Assembly: GCF_001890765.1 (NCBI RefSeq)
Contig: NZ_KV878783.1
Location: 2,565,840-2,629,839, forward strand
Direction: 5' to 3'
Origin: Spirulina major PCC 6313
Lineage (GTDB): Bacteria > Cyanobacteriota > Cyanobacteriia > Cyanobacteriales > Spirulinaceae
DNA: 64,000 nt
The translations under genes and the position numbers were made by a program. The notes under the pieces are model-generated. The model ran no database searches and was not told the origin of the DNA. It worked only from the letters and a program-made list of their open reading frames with translations. Positions 8,401-17,449 of this stretch are shown in pieces (positions within the stretch are counted from its first letter, which is position 1; each line of letters starts with the position of its first letter).

Positions 8401-8615
8401 CTGATTGACTGACAAAACTTTGGAAATCCTTACCCCCTGGGTGTTTCAGCGATCACCCTGGCAAGCAAGCATAACCAAGGACTGGTAAGGCTTTTGCCGA
8501 TCTGTACTCAACACCGAGATGGCTCAAGATCAGGGGCATCCAATTCTCTAACGCTAAACCCCTTTCCTGGTAAGGGGTTTCGGGATTCAAACATGATCTT
8601 TTGTCAGTCAATCAG
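8401..8615. mobile_element. MITE with 17-bp TIRs and 9-bp target duplication
   Basis: CTGATTGACTGACAAAA at 8401-8417 has its exact reverse complement at 8599-8615. The direct repeat CCGGGAGAT lies immediately outside on both sides (8392-8400 and 8616-8624), so this is an insertion with a preserved 9-bp target-site duplication. The 215-bp element has no ORF of useful size and contains a second hairpin near its right end. It lies just upstream of the AAA+ ATPase start, so it may have displaced that gene's promoter. Mobilisation would need a transposase supplied in trans. Confidence 0.9.
8556..8580. repeat. Internal hairpin of the MITE
   Basis: AAACCCCTT (8556-8564) and AAGGGGTTT (8572-8580) form a perfect 9-bp stem with a 7-nt loop. 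No T-run follows, so a role as intrinsic terminator is weak. It is better read as part of the surrounding mobile element. Confidence 0.7.
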
Positions 8616-8797
8616 CCGGGAGATACAATACGGAAGCAACAACAATCACCACACTGACCCTTGTTGCACACTGTATCATCCTTAAAAATCATTTATTTTT
8701 AAGACATACTAAGCAGAGCGATCGCCCCCTTCGTCCCCCCCTAATCCCCCGATTTTCAAGGGCTATTGAACGATAGGCGATGGGTGAATGGTTGTCT

Positions 8798-11700
8798 TCA
8801 CGAAGCAGCAGCGGCAGAAAGACAGGCCTGCTGTAACATCGCACCCGCCAGAGCAGCCGGGAGGGGACGAGACCAAAAATAGCCTTGACCATACTCACAG
8901 TTCAGGGTTTTTAAATAGTCCAACTGTGCTACGCTTTCCACCCCTTCCGCCACAACGGTCATACCTAAGTTATGGGCCAAGGTCATGATCGTTTTGACAA
9001 TTTCCGATGAGCCGCCGGGGTGGCGGATGGGTTGGATGAAGGAACGGTCAATTTTAAGGGTGTCGAGGGGAAAATGGTGCAGATAACTGAGGGACGAATA
9101 GCCCGTGCCAAAATCATCAATGCTGAGTTGAATGCCCCGTGCTTTGAGGGCTTGGAAGGTGGTTTGGGCTGTGTTGGGATCTGCCATAATCGCCCCTTCG
9201 GTAATTTCGAGCTTGAGCAGGCGGGGGTTGATTTGGGTCTGTTCGAGGAGGGTGTCGATTTGTTGGAGGAGATTGGGTTGGGTGAATTGTTTGGCGGAGA
9301 GGTTGATGTTGATGGTGATATCAAGGTCACTGCCCCAGTGGTCTTGCCAGCGGCGCAGTTGGTGACAGGCTTTGGCCATGACCCACGCACCTATGTCCAG
9401 AATCAGGCGGGTTTCCTCGGCGACGGGAATGAATTGATCGGGGGAGATCAGGCCGCGTTCGGGGTGATGCCACCGGAGGAGGGCTTCAAAGCCGATCAGT
9501 TTGCCGCTCTTGAGGCAGACGATGGGTTGATAGACAAGGGCAAATTGATTGTGTTCGATGGCGAGGCGCAGATCGGTTTCAAGTTGGAGCCGTTCTACGG
9601 CGGCGTTGTGCATGGCATGGTTAAACAGGGCGTAGTGGCCTTTGCCGTTGGCCTTGGCTTGATACATGGCGGTGTCGGCATCGCGGAGTAGTTCTTCGGG
9701 GTGGTGATAGTGGGGATGGCTGAGGGCGATGCCGATGCTGACGTTGGAGAAGATGGTGTGGTGGTCGATGGTGAAGGGTTGCAGAAAGAGGTCATGGATG
9801 CGTTGGGCGATCGCCACCACGTCGGCTTCATTGCGCACTTGGGGGATCAAAATCGTAAATTCATCGCCCCCAAGTCTCGCCAGGAGATGGGACGGTTCCA
9901 GGCAGGTTTGGAGACGGTGGGCGATCGCCACCAGAAGATGATCCCCCACGGTATGGCCGAGACTATCATTCACCATCTTGAAGCCGTCGAGATCCAGAAA
10001 CAGGATCGCAAAGGGTTGAGTCGGGCTTGCCGGGTAGGTGTTGATCGAGTCCTGGAGGCGATCGCAAAAATAGGTGCGATTCGGCAGATCCGTCAAGGTG
10101 TCGTAAAACGCAAAGTGGGCCAGTTGGGTTTCCGCCTGTTTGCGATCGGTAATATCCGTCACCATCCCTAACGCCCCCAGATAATCCCCCACCTCATTCA
10201 CCAGGGGACTGCTGGAAATTAACGCCCAAAAATCCGTACCATCCCGCCGCTTAAACCGAAAATCGTGGCTTTCTGCGGTGCTCTGGTGTTGGGCGGTGAA
10301 CTGTTGTTGGGCAGCGGTGCGACTGTCGGCATCCATGAAGTCAAAAAACGACCGACCGAGCATTTCTGCCGGGGTATAGCCCAACATCTCGGCCATCTGG
10401 GTATTCACAAAACTCGTGATATTCAATTCATCGAGAATCCAAATCCCCTCGGCGGCGGTTTCCACAATGCGGCGATATTGTGCTTCGCTGGCCTGGAGTG
10501 CGAGTTCGGCTTGGTAGCGTTGGGTGACATCATTTTGAATTCCGACGAAGTGGGTTGCCTCGCCTTGGTCGTTAAAGACCGGTGAAATAAAGAGTTGATT
10601 CCAAAACGGGGTTCCATCCTTGCGATAGTTCCGCAGCGTCACATGGCAATCTTGCCGGTGGGAGATGGCAGTGCGGATGGTTTGCACGGCTTCGGGTTGG
10701 GTGTCGGGGCCTTGGAGGATGGCACAGTTCCGCCCCAGGATTTCCGTCGTCTGGTAGCCGGTCATCCGCTCAAAGGCGGGGTTGACGTAGATGACTGGGT
10801 TGCCGGGTTGGGTGGCGTTGGTGAGGATCACCCCGTTATGGCTGGCAGAGATGGCGCGATCCATTAACCGGAGGCGTTCGTCGGCCTGTTGACGGGCGAT
10901 CGCGGTTGATAGGACATGGGCGATCGCCTGCAAAAAATGTGTATCGTGCTCCGTAAACGAACGGGGTTGATCCGTATGCACCCCAAACACCCCAAACGCC
11001 TGTTGGGCCTTGGGCCCCGCAATCACCACATTCACCCCCGCCTGAATCTGATGCTCTTGCAACAGGGGCGTGATGTCAAAGCGCGTTTCCGTCTGCATGG
11101 CTGTGATGATCACCGGCTGATCCACCGCTAGGGTGTAGCCAGCGTAGGAGTGCCGTCCGCCGCTCATCACAGTTTGACCAGCTTCGCGCTGCCAGCCCCG
11201 CCCCGCCCGAAGTAAAAAGGCCTGCTGACTCTCCACCTGTTCTAAGATATAGCCAAATTTCACCCCTAGGGTTTGGGTGGCGAGGTGAACCGCTTGATCC
11301 ATGAGGTGGTCAAGATCCTCCGCTGCGATCGCCCCTTGCCCCAGCTTGGCCACGATCGCCTGTTGCCGCAACCGGGCATGGAGTTGGTAATAGGTTTGGT
11401 CGCGATCGCGCAACGAAGCCGTATAGGCCGTCACATCTCGCACCACCACCACCACTTCCCGTTCATTCACCGCACTAAAGCGGGCTTCATAATCGCGCAG
11501 TTGTCCCGCCTGGGGAGCTTGATAGGTGAGGTGTTGCACCGTTTGCGTGCTCAGAGCCAGGGTGAGGAGTAGGCTCACCTCCGCCGCCGGTAAAACCTGC
11601 TGAATCAACTGTCCCACCCATGAATCGAGCGATCGGGTGATCTGATCCTGAGCCGGATAGGCGGCCACAATCGTGCCGTTCTCCTGACAGCGCAGAATTA

Positions 11701-12331
11701 AATCCGGCAACGCCTTTAACAGCAACGTTTCCATCGTCGGGGGGGGCGGCGTGACATCCTCCACCCGCAACCACAGTTGCTTTGGGGTAGCGGTGCGCAC
11801 CGGATGCCACTGGAGCCAAAAGTGATGACCTTCGGCGTGGGTATGGCGGGTTTTAAAGGGGGCGATCGCGTCACCCCGTTGCAACCCTTGGAGAGTTTTG
11901 AGAATGATCGGCTGCGTTTCGGGGTCGCTCAGGGTGAGGAGCGATCGTTGTCCTAAGGTGCTCAAGGGATGGCCAAACTGACGCGCCCAAGCCTCATTTA
12001 AATAATCAAAATCGCCTCTTTTGGTGACACTAGCCCACAGATCCTGAGACTGATTAAACAGAGTCAACAGGTCTGGCCAGACCATTCGCTCCGATACTGC
12101 GGCCAATTCTGGGACAGTGTGACTGCGTGATCTTACCCAGAATAAGAGACCCAAAATCAGAAAAAAACTACCGGGGATCATGGTAAACACGACAAGGTAT
12201 TCGTCAATCAGATTCAGGTTGGGGATTAATAATCCTACAAATACTGTCACACCAATGAGTACAGTCCAACCTCGCAGCGCAGCAACGACTATATCAGTTG
12301 ATTTTGTAACGGGTGGACAAGAATGAATCAT
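8798..12331 (-). CDS. LOV-PAS-GAF GGDEF-EAL cyclic-di-GMP enzyme
   Basis: 1177 residues. Two membrane helices (about 14-68) are followed by PAS-like regions, a GAF domain (about 340-490), a LOV-type PAS (about 500-620), another PAS, GGDEF (LARLGGDEFTILIP, about 810-825) and EAL (GFEALLRWHHPE, about 945). The LOV core GRNCAILQGPDT contains the flavin-adduct cysteine (Cys536), and the Asn and Gln flavin contacts are visible in LRNYRKDG, FWNQL and VGIQND. The usual Arg after the Cys is Ala. GGDEF and EAL motifs are both intact, so synthesis and breakdown of c-di-GMP are both possible. Blue-light control is inferred. Confidence 0.9.
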   Translation of the reverse strand: MIHSCPPVTKSTDIVVAALRGWTVLIGVTVFVGLLIPNLNLIDEYLVVFTMIPGSFFLILGLLFWVRSRSHTVPELAAVSERMVWPDLLTLFNQSQDLWASVTKRGDFDYLNEAWARQFGHPLSTLGQRSLLTLSDPETQPIILKTLQGLQRGDAIAPFKTRHTHAEGHHFWLQWHPVRTATPKQLWLRVEDVTPPPPTMETLLLKALPDLILRCQENGTIVAAYPAQDQITRSLDSWVGQLIQQVLPAAEVSLLLTLALSTQTVQHLTYQAPQAGQLRDYEARFSAVNEREVVVVVRDVTAYTASLRDRDQTYYQLHARLRQQAIVAKLGQGAIAAEDLDHLMDQAVHLATQTLGVKFGYILEQVESQQAFLLRAGRGWQREAGQTVMSGGRHSYAGYTLAVDQPVIITAMQTETRFDITPLLQEHQIQAGVNVVIAGPKAQQAFGVFGVHTDQPRSFTEHDTHFLQAIAHVLSTAIARQQADERLRLMDRAISASHNGVILTNATQPGNPVIYVNPAFERMTGYQTTEILGRNCAILQGPDTQPEAVQTIRTAISHRQDCHVTLRNYRKDGTPFWNQLFISPVFNDQGEATHFVGIQNDVTQRYQAELALQASEAQYRRIVETAAEGIWILDELNITSFVNTQMAEMLGYTPAEMLGRSFFDFMDADSRTAAQQQFTAQHQSTAESHDFRFKRRDGTDFWALISSSPLVNEVGDYLGALGMVTDITDRKQAETQLAHFAFYDTLTDLPNRTYFCDRLQDSINTYPASPTQPFAILFLDLDGFKMVNDSLGHTVGDHLLVAIAHRLQTCLEPSHLLARLGGDEFTILIPQVRNEADVVAIAQRIHDLFLQPFTIDHHTIFSNVSIGIALSHPHYHHPEELLRDADTAMYQAKANGKGHYALFNHAMHNAAVERLQLETDLRLAIEHNQFALVYQPIVCLKSGKLIGFEALLRWHHPERGLISPDQFIPVAEETRLILDIGAWVMAKACHQLRRWQDHWGSDLDITININLSAKQFTQPNLLQQIDTLLEQTQINPRLLKLEITEGAIMADPNTAQTTFQALKARGIQLSIDDFGTGYSSLSYLHHFPLDTLKIDRSFIQPIRHPGGSSEIVKTIMTLAHNLGMTVVAEGVESVAQLDYLKTLNCEYGQGYFWSRPLPAALAGAMLQQACLSAAAAS

Positions 12332-12637
12332 GCTGGGGACGTTTTTTGAATAACGCTTTCAATACATTCTAGGGGAAATATTAAGTCACAGAAGCTGTAT
12401 TGTATAGTTATTTTGCATAATATTTAGTTTTGTAAGGTCATGGACTGTGTATTAATTTCTGACCCGCAAAATCCGCCACAAAATTCCTCGGAGTCCGAGG
12501 CGAATTCTGTCCTGGAATCTCTACGATTCCCTGTCGAAACCGGGTGTCAGACCCAAGATAACAATCATTAATCTGATGGAATGGGGATTTAATCTCATAA
12601 AAAAGAGAGCTTAAAAACTAAGAAAATCTAAACAAAC
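12332..12637. other. Intergenic region with a palindrome
   Basis: No gene is supported here. CCTCGGA-G-TCCGAGG at 12486-12500 is a perfect palindrome, flanked by AATTC on the left and GAATT on the right, giving a longer imperfect inverted repeat at about 12482-12507. The 5' side upstream of the LOV protein start is AT-rich and may hold its promoter. Confidence 0.6.
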
Positions 12638-12854
12638 CTGAGTACAGGACAAAAAATCAGGCTTTGGCTGAAACCCTGATGATTTCGTAGTTGGGTGGAA
12701 CAATAGCAAAACTCAACACGCTCCCTAAAAATCCATAGTCTGTTGTAGTGCGGGCATCTTGCCCGCTGGGATCAGACAAAATAGGGAGCAGGATGCTCCC
12801 ACCCCATCAAAATCAAGATGCCGCCGTACATTTCAACTTTTGTCCTGTACTCAG
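12638..12854. mobile_element. MITE with 17-bp TIRs and 8-bp target duplication
   Basis: CTGAGTACAGGACAAAA at 12638-12654 has its exact reverse complement at 12838-12854. AAACAAAC flanks both ends (12630-12637 and 12855-12862), an 8-bp target-site duplication. The 217-bp element encodes nothing and carries two perfect REP-like hairpins, 12750-12766 (GCGGGCA/TGCCCGC) and 12784-12800 (GGGAGCA/TGCTCCC). Its ends resemble those of the 8401-8615 element (CTGA at the tip, GACAAAA at the inner edge), so the two probably depend on related transposases. The 296 bp after it up to 13150 show no supported gene. Confidence 0.9.
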
Positions 12855-13150
12855 AAACAAACAGCAAAGCTGCGCTGTTCCTGCCCCCTGAATGGTGCTT
12901 TTTTCGACACACCACAGGAATCTGAGCGACAGTGATGACTCAGGTTTGATGAACAAGCGTAACGGCCAATCCCGGCGCGGCGGTCAACAAACGGGGCTGA
13001 AATCAGGAAAAATCGCTGATGCGGTGCTCTGGTGGAGAATGGGCGGCGAGAAACCCAGGGGAAATTGTTTAAAATGGCCGGCAAAACAATCCCCGTGGAG
13101 CCGCTTGGCTGCGGGCCACATACCGTTCTGAGTTCTGACGAATCCCCACT

Positions 13151-14533
13151 ATGCTAACGACCCAAGCCACGCTACCCCTGATCGAGGCCCAACACCAGTT
13201 TTTTCAAACCGGAGCCACCCTCCCCTATGAATTCCGGGCGCGGCAATTAACCGCCCTCCTGGACGCAATTCAGAGCCGGGAGGCGGAGATTTGCGCGGCG
13301 TTGCATCAGGATTTGCATAAACCGGCCTTTGAGGCGACGGTGACCGAAGTGACCTATGGCATCGAAGAGATTCGCTACACGCTGAAGCATTTGAAGCGTT
13401 GGATGCGATCGCAGCGGGTCAAGACAGGCTTGGTCTTGTTTCCGGCGCGGGGGGAGATTCGCCCGGAACCTTTGGGGACGGTGTTGATTATTGGCCCGTG
13501 GAATTATCCGTTTCAGTTGGCGATCGCGCCTCTGATCGGTGCGATCGCCGCCGGGAACACCGCTATCCTCAAACCCTCCGAACTGGCCCCCCACACCTCC
13601 CGCCTGATCGCAGACCTGATCGCCGCCACCTTCCCCCCCCACTACATCACCGCCGTCGAAGGGGATAAAGACATCACCCAAGATTTACTCCAACACAAAT
13701 TCGACCATATTTTCTTCACCGGCGGCACGAAAATCGGTCAGATCATCATGACGGCAGCGGCGCAACACCTCACCCCCGTCACCCTAGAACTCGGCGGCAA
13801 AAGCCCCTGCATTGTCACGGCGGATACGCCCTTGGCGGTGGCGGCGCGGCGGATTGCCTGGGGGAAATTCATCAATGGCGGTCAAATTTGTGTTGCGCCG
13901 GATTATCTGCTGGTGCCGACGGCGATCAAGGCGGAATTAATCGCTGCACTGAAACGGGCGATCGTCACCGCCTACGGTGAAGATCCGGCCCAGAGTCCGG
14001 ACTATTGCCGAATGATTAGCGATCGCCACTGGCAGCGGTTGGTGGACTTGATCAACCCGGCTCAGGTGGTCCACGGAGGCGAATCCGATCGCGACACCCG
14101 CTATATTGCCCCGACGATTTTAGACGGGGTGACCTGGGATGATCCGATCATGGCGGATGAAATTTTCGGCCCGATTTTGCCGATCTTGACCTACGACAGT
14201 TTGGACGATGCGATCGCTCAGATCAACGCCCACCCGAAACCCCTCGCCCTTTATCTATTCAGCAGCGATCGCGCCACCCAAGACCAGGTTTTAACCCACA
14301 CCTCCTCCGGCGGCGTTTGTCTCAACGACACGATCATGCACATCGGCTCGCCAGAATTACCCTTCGGCGGCGTGGGCGACAGCGGCATCGGAGCCTATCA
14401 CGGCAAATATTCCTTTGACACCTTTTCCCATCACAAAAGCGTCCTCAACCGAGGCACTTGGCTTGATCCTGCCCTCCGCTATCCCCCCTACGCCGGAAAA
14501 TTGGCCTGGTTCCAACGGCTAATGAAATCCTGA
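13151..14533 (+). CDS. Aldehyde dehydrogenase (ALDH3-like, probable fatty aldehyde type)
   Basis: 460 residues. Rossmann NAD(P)-binding segments (GTVLIIGPWNYPFQL, FTGGTKIGQIIM), the glutamate motif LELGGKSP and the catalytic cysteine in GQICVAPDY (Cys247) are all present. The length and C-terminal hydrophobic patch fit the class 3 group that includes cyanobacterial AldE, which oxidises fatty aldehydes to fatty acids using NAD(P)+. The substrate is inferred from this resemblance alone. The gene stands alone after a 296-bp gap following a MITE and has no operon partner. Confidence 0.9.
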   Translation: MLTTQATLPLIEAQHQFFQTGATLPYEFRARQLTALLDAIQSREAEICAALHQDLHKPAFEATVTEVTYGIEEIRYTLKHLKRWMRSQRVKTGLVLFPARGEIRPEPLGTVLIIGPWNYPFQLAIAPLIGAIAAGNTAILKPSELAPHTSRLIADLIAATFPPHYITAVEGDKDITQDLLQHKFDHIFFTGGTKIGQIIMTAAAQHLTPVTLELGGKSPCIVTADTPLAVAARRIAWGKFINGGQICVAPDYLLVPTAIKAELIAALKRAIVTAYGEDPAQSPDYCRMISDRHWQRLVDLINPAQVVHGGESDRDTRYIAPTILDGVTWDDPIMADEIFGPILPILTYDSLDDAIAQINAHPKPLALYLFSSDRATQDQVLTHTSSGGVCLNDTIMHIGSPELPFGGVGDSGIGAYHGKYSFDTFSHHKSVLNRGTWLDPALRYPPYAGKLAWFQRLMKS

Positions 14534-14647
14534 TGGCCCGATGCTAACCCCACCACCAGAGGATCAGCCTTGTTGTGATGGCGATCGCGGCCCAATCATG
14601 CCATAACTGTTCTTCGATAATATTGGTGGTATGAGTTCATGGGTTGA

Positions 14648-16336
14648 GTGGTTATGGTGTGGCAATCAGCGCGAACGGGTTTGGGTGGGTTGATGGTGTT
14701 GGGGTTGGTGGGGTGCGCGACGTTGCCGGACTGGATACCGGAAAGACGAAAACCCCTGGAGCGGGATGTTTTGGTGGCGCAAATTAAGCCGAGTGTGGTG
14801 CGGATTACCTATGGGGATCAACGGGGGCAGGGGACGGGGTTTATTATTGCGGGGGAGGCGGGGCTGTGTACGGTGGCGACGGCGGGCCATGTGGTGAAGC
14901 CGAGTGAGTTGATTTCGGTGTGGACGCATGATGTGGATACGGTGAATCCGGGGGGTTTTCCAGCGCGGGCGGTGCAGTCTTCGGGGAATGGGATGGATTT
15001 GGCGATTATTACGTTTGATGCGCCGGGGGAGGGGTGTCCTTATCCGGCGTTGACGTTGGGGGATTCGGGGACGATCCAGACTCTTGATGAGGTTTATGTG
15101 TTTGGTTTCCCGGAGGGGGGGGAGCGGGCGTTATATCAGCAGCAGGTGGCGACGGGGGAAATTTCGGCGGTGGATGGGGGCAATGCGGAGGGCTATGACA
15201 TTACCTATGGGAGTCAGACGGCGGCGGGGATGAGCGGGGGGCCGTTGGTGAATGTGTGGGGTGAGGTGGTGGCGGTGCATGGTCGGGAGGAGGCGGGGTT
15301 CCGGTTGGCGGTTCCGATTGCGAAGTTGCAGGGGGAGTTGGCGGCGATGTTGGCGCAGTTGCCGGTGGTGGCGGAGGGGACGGCAAAGGCGTTTTATGAA
15401 CAAGGGATAGAACGATTTAATGATGGAGGATATCTGGAAGCCTTAGAATTCTTTGCAAAGGCGATAGAAACAGAACCTAATTATTTAGAAGCTTGGTATA
15501 GTTCTGGATTGGCTTTATTTCAACTAAAAAAATATGATGAAGCCAATACTGCTTATACAGAAGCCCTGAAAATCAGTAATACCAATCCAGCAATATGGGA
15601 TAGTCGCGGAGCAGCTCTTCTTAAACTCAGAGAATATCAAGAAGCTTTGAATGCATACAATACTGCTATTACCATTGATTCTAAATATGCTAATTCTTGG
15701 TATGAACGTGGTAGAATCTTAAGGAGATTGGGAGATTATAGTGAAGCAATTAATTCTCAAGAAAGTACTATCAATATCAACCCTGATAACCATAATGCTT
15801 GGTATGAGAAAGGCTTAAATTTTGAGAGCTTAGGTGATTATGAAGAAGCTTTAAAAGCTTATGAGAATGCTATTGCAATTAATCCTAATCACTCTGAATC
15901 TTGGCTGTCAAAAGGCTTTACATTAAGTAAACTTGAGCAAAACAACAATGAAGTCATATATGCATACCAAAAAGCTCTACAGATAAATCCCAAAATCTCG
16001 ACAGTTTTACAGTATCGTCTAATAGACTTAGAAGATACGTTAATGAAAGTGCATCTACTTGTTAGTGATTTAGAGAGCCGCCAAGATAGAAACTACAGTG
16101 ATAGTGAAATCCGCGAAATAGAGTCCCTTTATGCTAGCACAGAAAAATCGTTTTTGCTACTATTAGAGAACCTCGAAGTTCTGAATAATCAATCAGAAAA
16201 TATGCTAACCCTGATGTCAGATTCTGATGTTGTGAATTTTCGTAGCGATCTGGAAGTAACTAATCGTCTTTTACAAGAATTTGAAGTTGAATTCTACATA
16301 CTTTCATCAAGAAAAGATGATTTGCGCACTAACTAA
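14648..16336 (+). CDS. Lipoprotein trypsin-like protease with C-terminal TPR repeats
   Basis: 562 residues from GTG 14648; an ATG at 14654 is as good. A lipoprotein signal ends in LGLVGC. A trypsin/HtrA-like domain (about 40-240) retains the catalytic triad: His in TAGHVV, Asp in GMDLAII, Ser in GMSGGPL. From about residue 250 come five or six TPR units (for example GDYEEALKAYENAIAINPN) and a helical tail. The DNA changes abruptly near 15390: the protease half is very G-rich, the TPR half AT-rich with different codon choice, so the gene looks like a recent fusion of parts with separate histories. Periplasmic, membrane-anchored location is inferred from the lipobox. Confidence 0.87.
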   Translation: MVMVWQSARTGLGGLMVLGLVGCATLPDWIPERRKPLERDVLVAQIKPSVVRITYGDQRGQGTGFIIAGEAGLCTVATAGHVVKPSELISVWTHDVDTVNPGGFPARAVQSSGNGMDLAIITFDAPGEGCPYPALTLGDSGTIQTLDEVYVFGFPEGGERALYQQQVATGEISAVDGGNAEGYDITYGSQTAAGMSGGPLVNVWGEVVAVHGREEAGFRLAVPIAKLQGELAAMLAQLPVVAEGTAKAFYEQGIERFNDGGYLEALEFFAKAIETEPNYLEAWYSSGLALFQLKKYDEANTAYTEALKISNTNPAIWDSRGAALLKLREYQEALNAYNTAITIDSKYANSWYERGRILRRLGDYSEAINSQESTININPDNHNAWYEKGLNFESLGDYEEALKAYENAIAINPNHSESWLSKGFTLSKLEQNNNEVIYAYQKALQINPKISTVLQYRLIDLEDTLMKVHLLVSDLESRQDRNYSDSEIREIESLYASTEKSFLLLLENLEVLNNQSENMLTLMSDSDVVNFRSDLEVTNRLLQEFEVEFYILSSRKDDLRTN

Positions 16337-16385
16337 CCTTCATTCTTCAATATATTTATATCCGATCTCAATATTAGTGAGAAAA

Positions 16386-16500
16386 AAAGTAGAGTGGGTA
16401 TTGCCCACCACCAATAACCCTCATTTATTGACAAAAACTTTAACCCCCCTTAGCCAATCTTGCTAACCATCCTCCAAAAACTCAACCCATCCCCCTAACC
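16386..16500. repeat. About 115-bp spacer repeat, copy 1
   Basis: This segment recurs at 16705-16818 with scattered differences. Each begins AAAAGTAG, continues with a GTGGG...CCCAC palindrome (here GTGGGTATTGCCCAC, 16394-16408) and ends in CAACCCATCCCCCTAACC. Each copy lies just upstream of a small antitoxin-like gene, so the spacer may have been duplicated together with a gene cassette. Confidence 0.8.
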
Positions 16501-16540
16501 TTGTCTAACCGTACAATCAACCCACACCCTCTCAACACCC

Positions 16541-16711
16541 ATGCAAATCACCCTCAACGAACAACAAACACAATTCATCACCACCCAACTCGCCAGCGGC
16601 AACTTCACCCACCCCCAAGAAGCCATCACCACCGCCCTTAAACTCCTCGAAAAACTCCAATCCGAATATCCAGACCGGCTCACCGAAATCCTTACCCAAC
16701 TAGAAAAGTAG
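16541..16711 (+). CDS. Small ParD/RHH-like antitoxin candidate (orphan)
   Basis: 56 residues (MQITLNEQQTQF... ending LTQLEK). The start resembles ParD-type ribbon-helix-helix antitoxins: an initial beta strand, a helix QQTQFITTQLASG, then a turn and a second helix THPQEAITTALKLLEK. No ParE-like gene follows, so it is either an orphan antitoxin or a remnant of a module. It is C-rich on the coding strand like the flanking repeats. The stop codon coincides with the first bases of repeat copy 2 at 16705. No clear Shine-Dalgarno is visible. Confidence 0.6.
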   Translation: MQITLNEQQTQFITTQLASGNFTHPQEAITTALKLLEKLQSEYPDRLTEILTQLEK

Positions 16712-16818
16712 GGTGGGCAATGCCCACCATCAATAACCCTAATCATTGATAGCAACCCTAACCCCCATTAGCCCATCCTCCTAACCATCCTCCACAAACT
16801 CAACCCATCCCCCTAACC
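16705..16818. repeat. About 114-bp spacer repeat, copy 2
   Basis: Second copy of the 16386-16500 segment. Its palindrome is perfect here: GTGGGCAATGCCCAC at 16713-16727. It ends 2 bp before the DUF433 start and its first bases supply the end of the ParD-like gene. Confidence 0.8.
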
Positions 16819-16820
16819 CC

Positions 16821-17045
16821 ATGGACTACCAAAACATCATCACCATCGAACCCGACAAACGCAGCGGTAAACCCTGCATTCGAGGCATGCGCATCACCGT
16901 TTACGACATCCTCGAATACTTCGCAGGCGGCATGACCGAAGCCGAAATCCTCGCAGACTTCTCCGAATTAACCCCCGAAGACATTAAAGCCTGCTTCACC
17001 TTCGCCGCAGAACGTGAGAAAAAACTCTTTGTCCGTGCATCATGA
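16821..17045 (+). CDS. DUF433 antitoxin
   Basis: 74 residues. The sequence follows the DUF433 pattern closely: a start IITIEPDKRSGKPCIRGMRI, then VYDILEYFAGGMTEAEILADF and LTPEDIKACFTFAAERE, a winged-helix-like DNA-binding fold. DUF433 proteins are the antitoxin of a type II pair with DUF5615 PIN-like nucleases. Its stop overlaps the start of that partner by four bases (ATGA), a translational coupling typical of the pair. It is expected to bind the toxin and repress its own promoter. Confidence 0.9.
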   Translation: MDYQNIITIEPDKRSGKPCIRGMRITVYDILEYFAGGMTEAEILADFSELTPEDIKACFTFAAEREKKLFVRAS

Positions 17046-17374
17046 AACTTCTACTCGATGAAAACTTATCTGATCGCATTATTGCCCAAATCAGCGATCT
17101 TTACCCTGAGTCTGCCCATGTGAAAACCTTAGGACTCACAAATACAGAAGATTCAACCATCTGGGACTATGCCAAAACTAATGGTTTTACAATTGTTTCC
17201 AAAGATGCTGACTTTCATCAGCGTAGTTTAGTGTATGGCCATCCACCCAAATTCATCTATCTTCGGATTGGCAACAGCCCAACTCGAATAATCATTACGC
17301 TTTTACGAGATCAGTTCGAGATTATTCAAGAATTTTTAAACCGCCAAGCAGAAAGTATTCTAATACTCTCGTAG
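17042..17374 (+). CDS. DUF5615 PIN-like toxin nuclease
   Basis: 110 residues. The opening MKLLLDENLSDRI and the later DSTIWDYAKTNGFTIVSKDADF carry the acidic residues of the PIN-like active site (Asp6, Glu7 and the DADF aspartates). The protein is a predicted RNase toxin paired with the DUF433 antitoxin encoded in the four-base overlap upstream. All the expected acidic residues are present, so the module appears intact. Confidence 0.9.
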   Translation: MKLLLDENLSDRIIAQISDLYPESAHVKTLGLTNTEDSTIWDYAKTNGFTIVSKDADFHQRSLVYGHPPKFIYLRIGNSPTRIIITLLRDQFEIIQEFLNRQAESILILS

Positions 17375-17449
17375 CCCCCACCCAATACCCCGCATTGATC
17401 GCCAAACCTTGCAAAATATCCTCCAAGCCTACGGCAACACCCTAAACCC

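Noticed and set aside
8556-8580. Intrinsic terminator
   Set aside because: Perfect stem but no T-run, and it lies inside a MITE between two same-strand genes; better explained as part of the element.
9020-9691. Plus-strand frame of 223 codons
   Set aside because: Antisense of the EAL/GGDEF region, which has intact motifs on the minus strand.
12892-13131. Frame of 79 codons between the MITE and the aldehyde dehydrogenase
   Set aside because: No ribosome site, no recognisable sequence, low-quality composition; also overlapped by a similar frame on the other strand.
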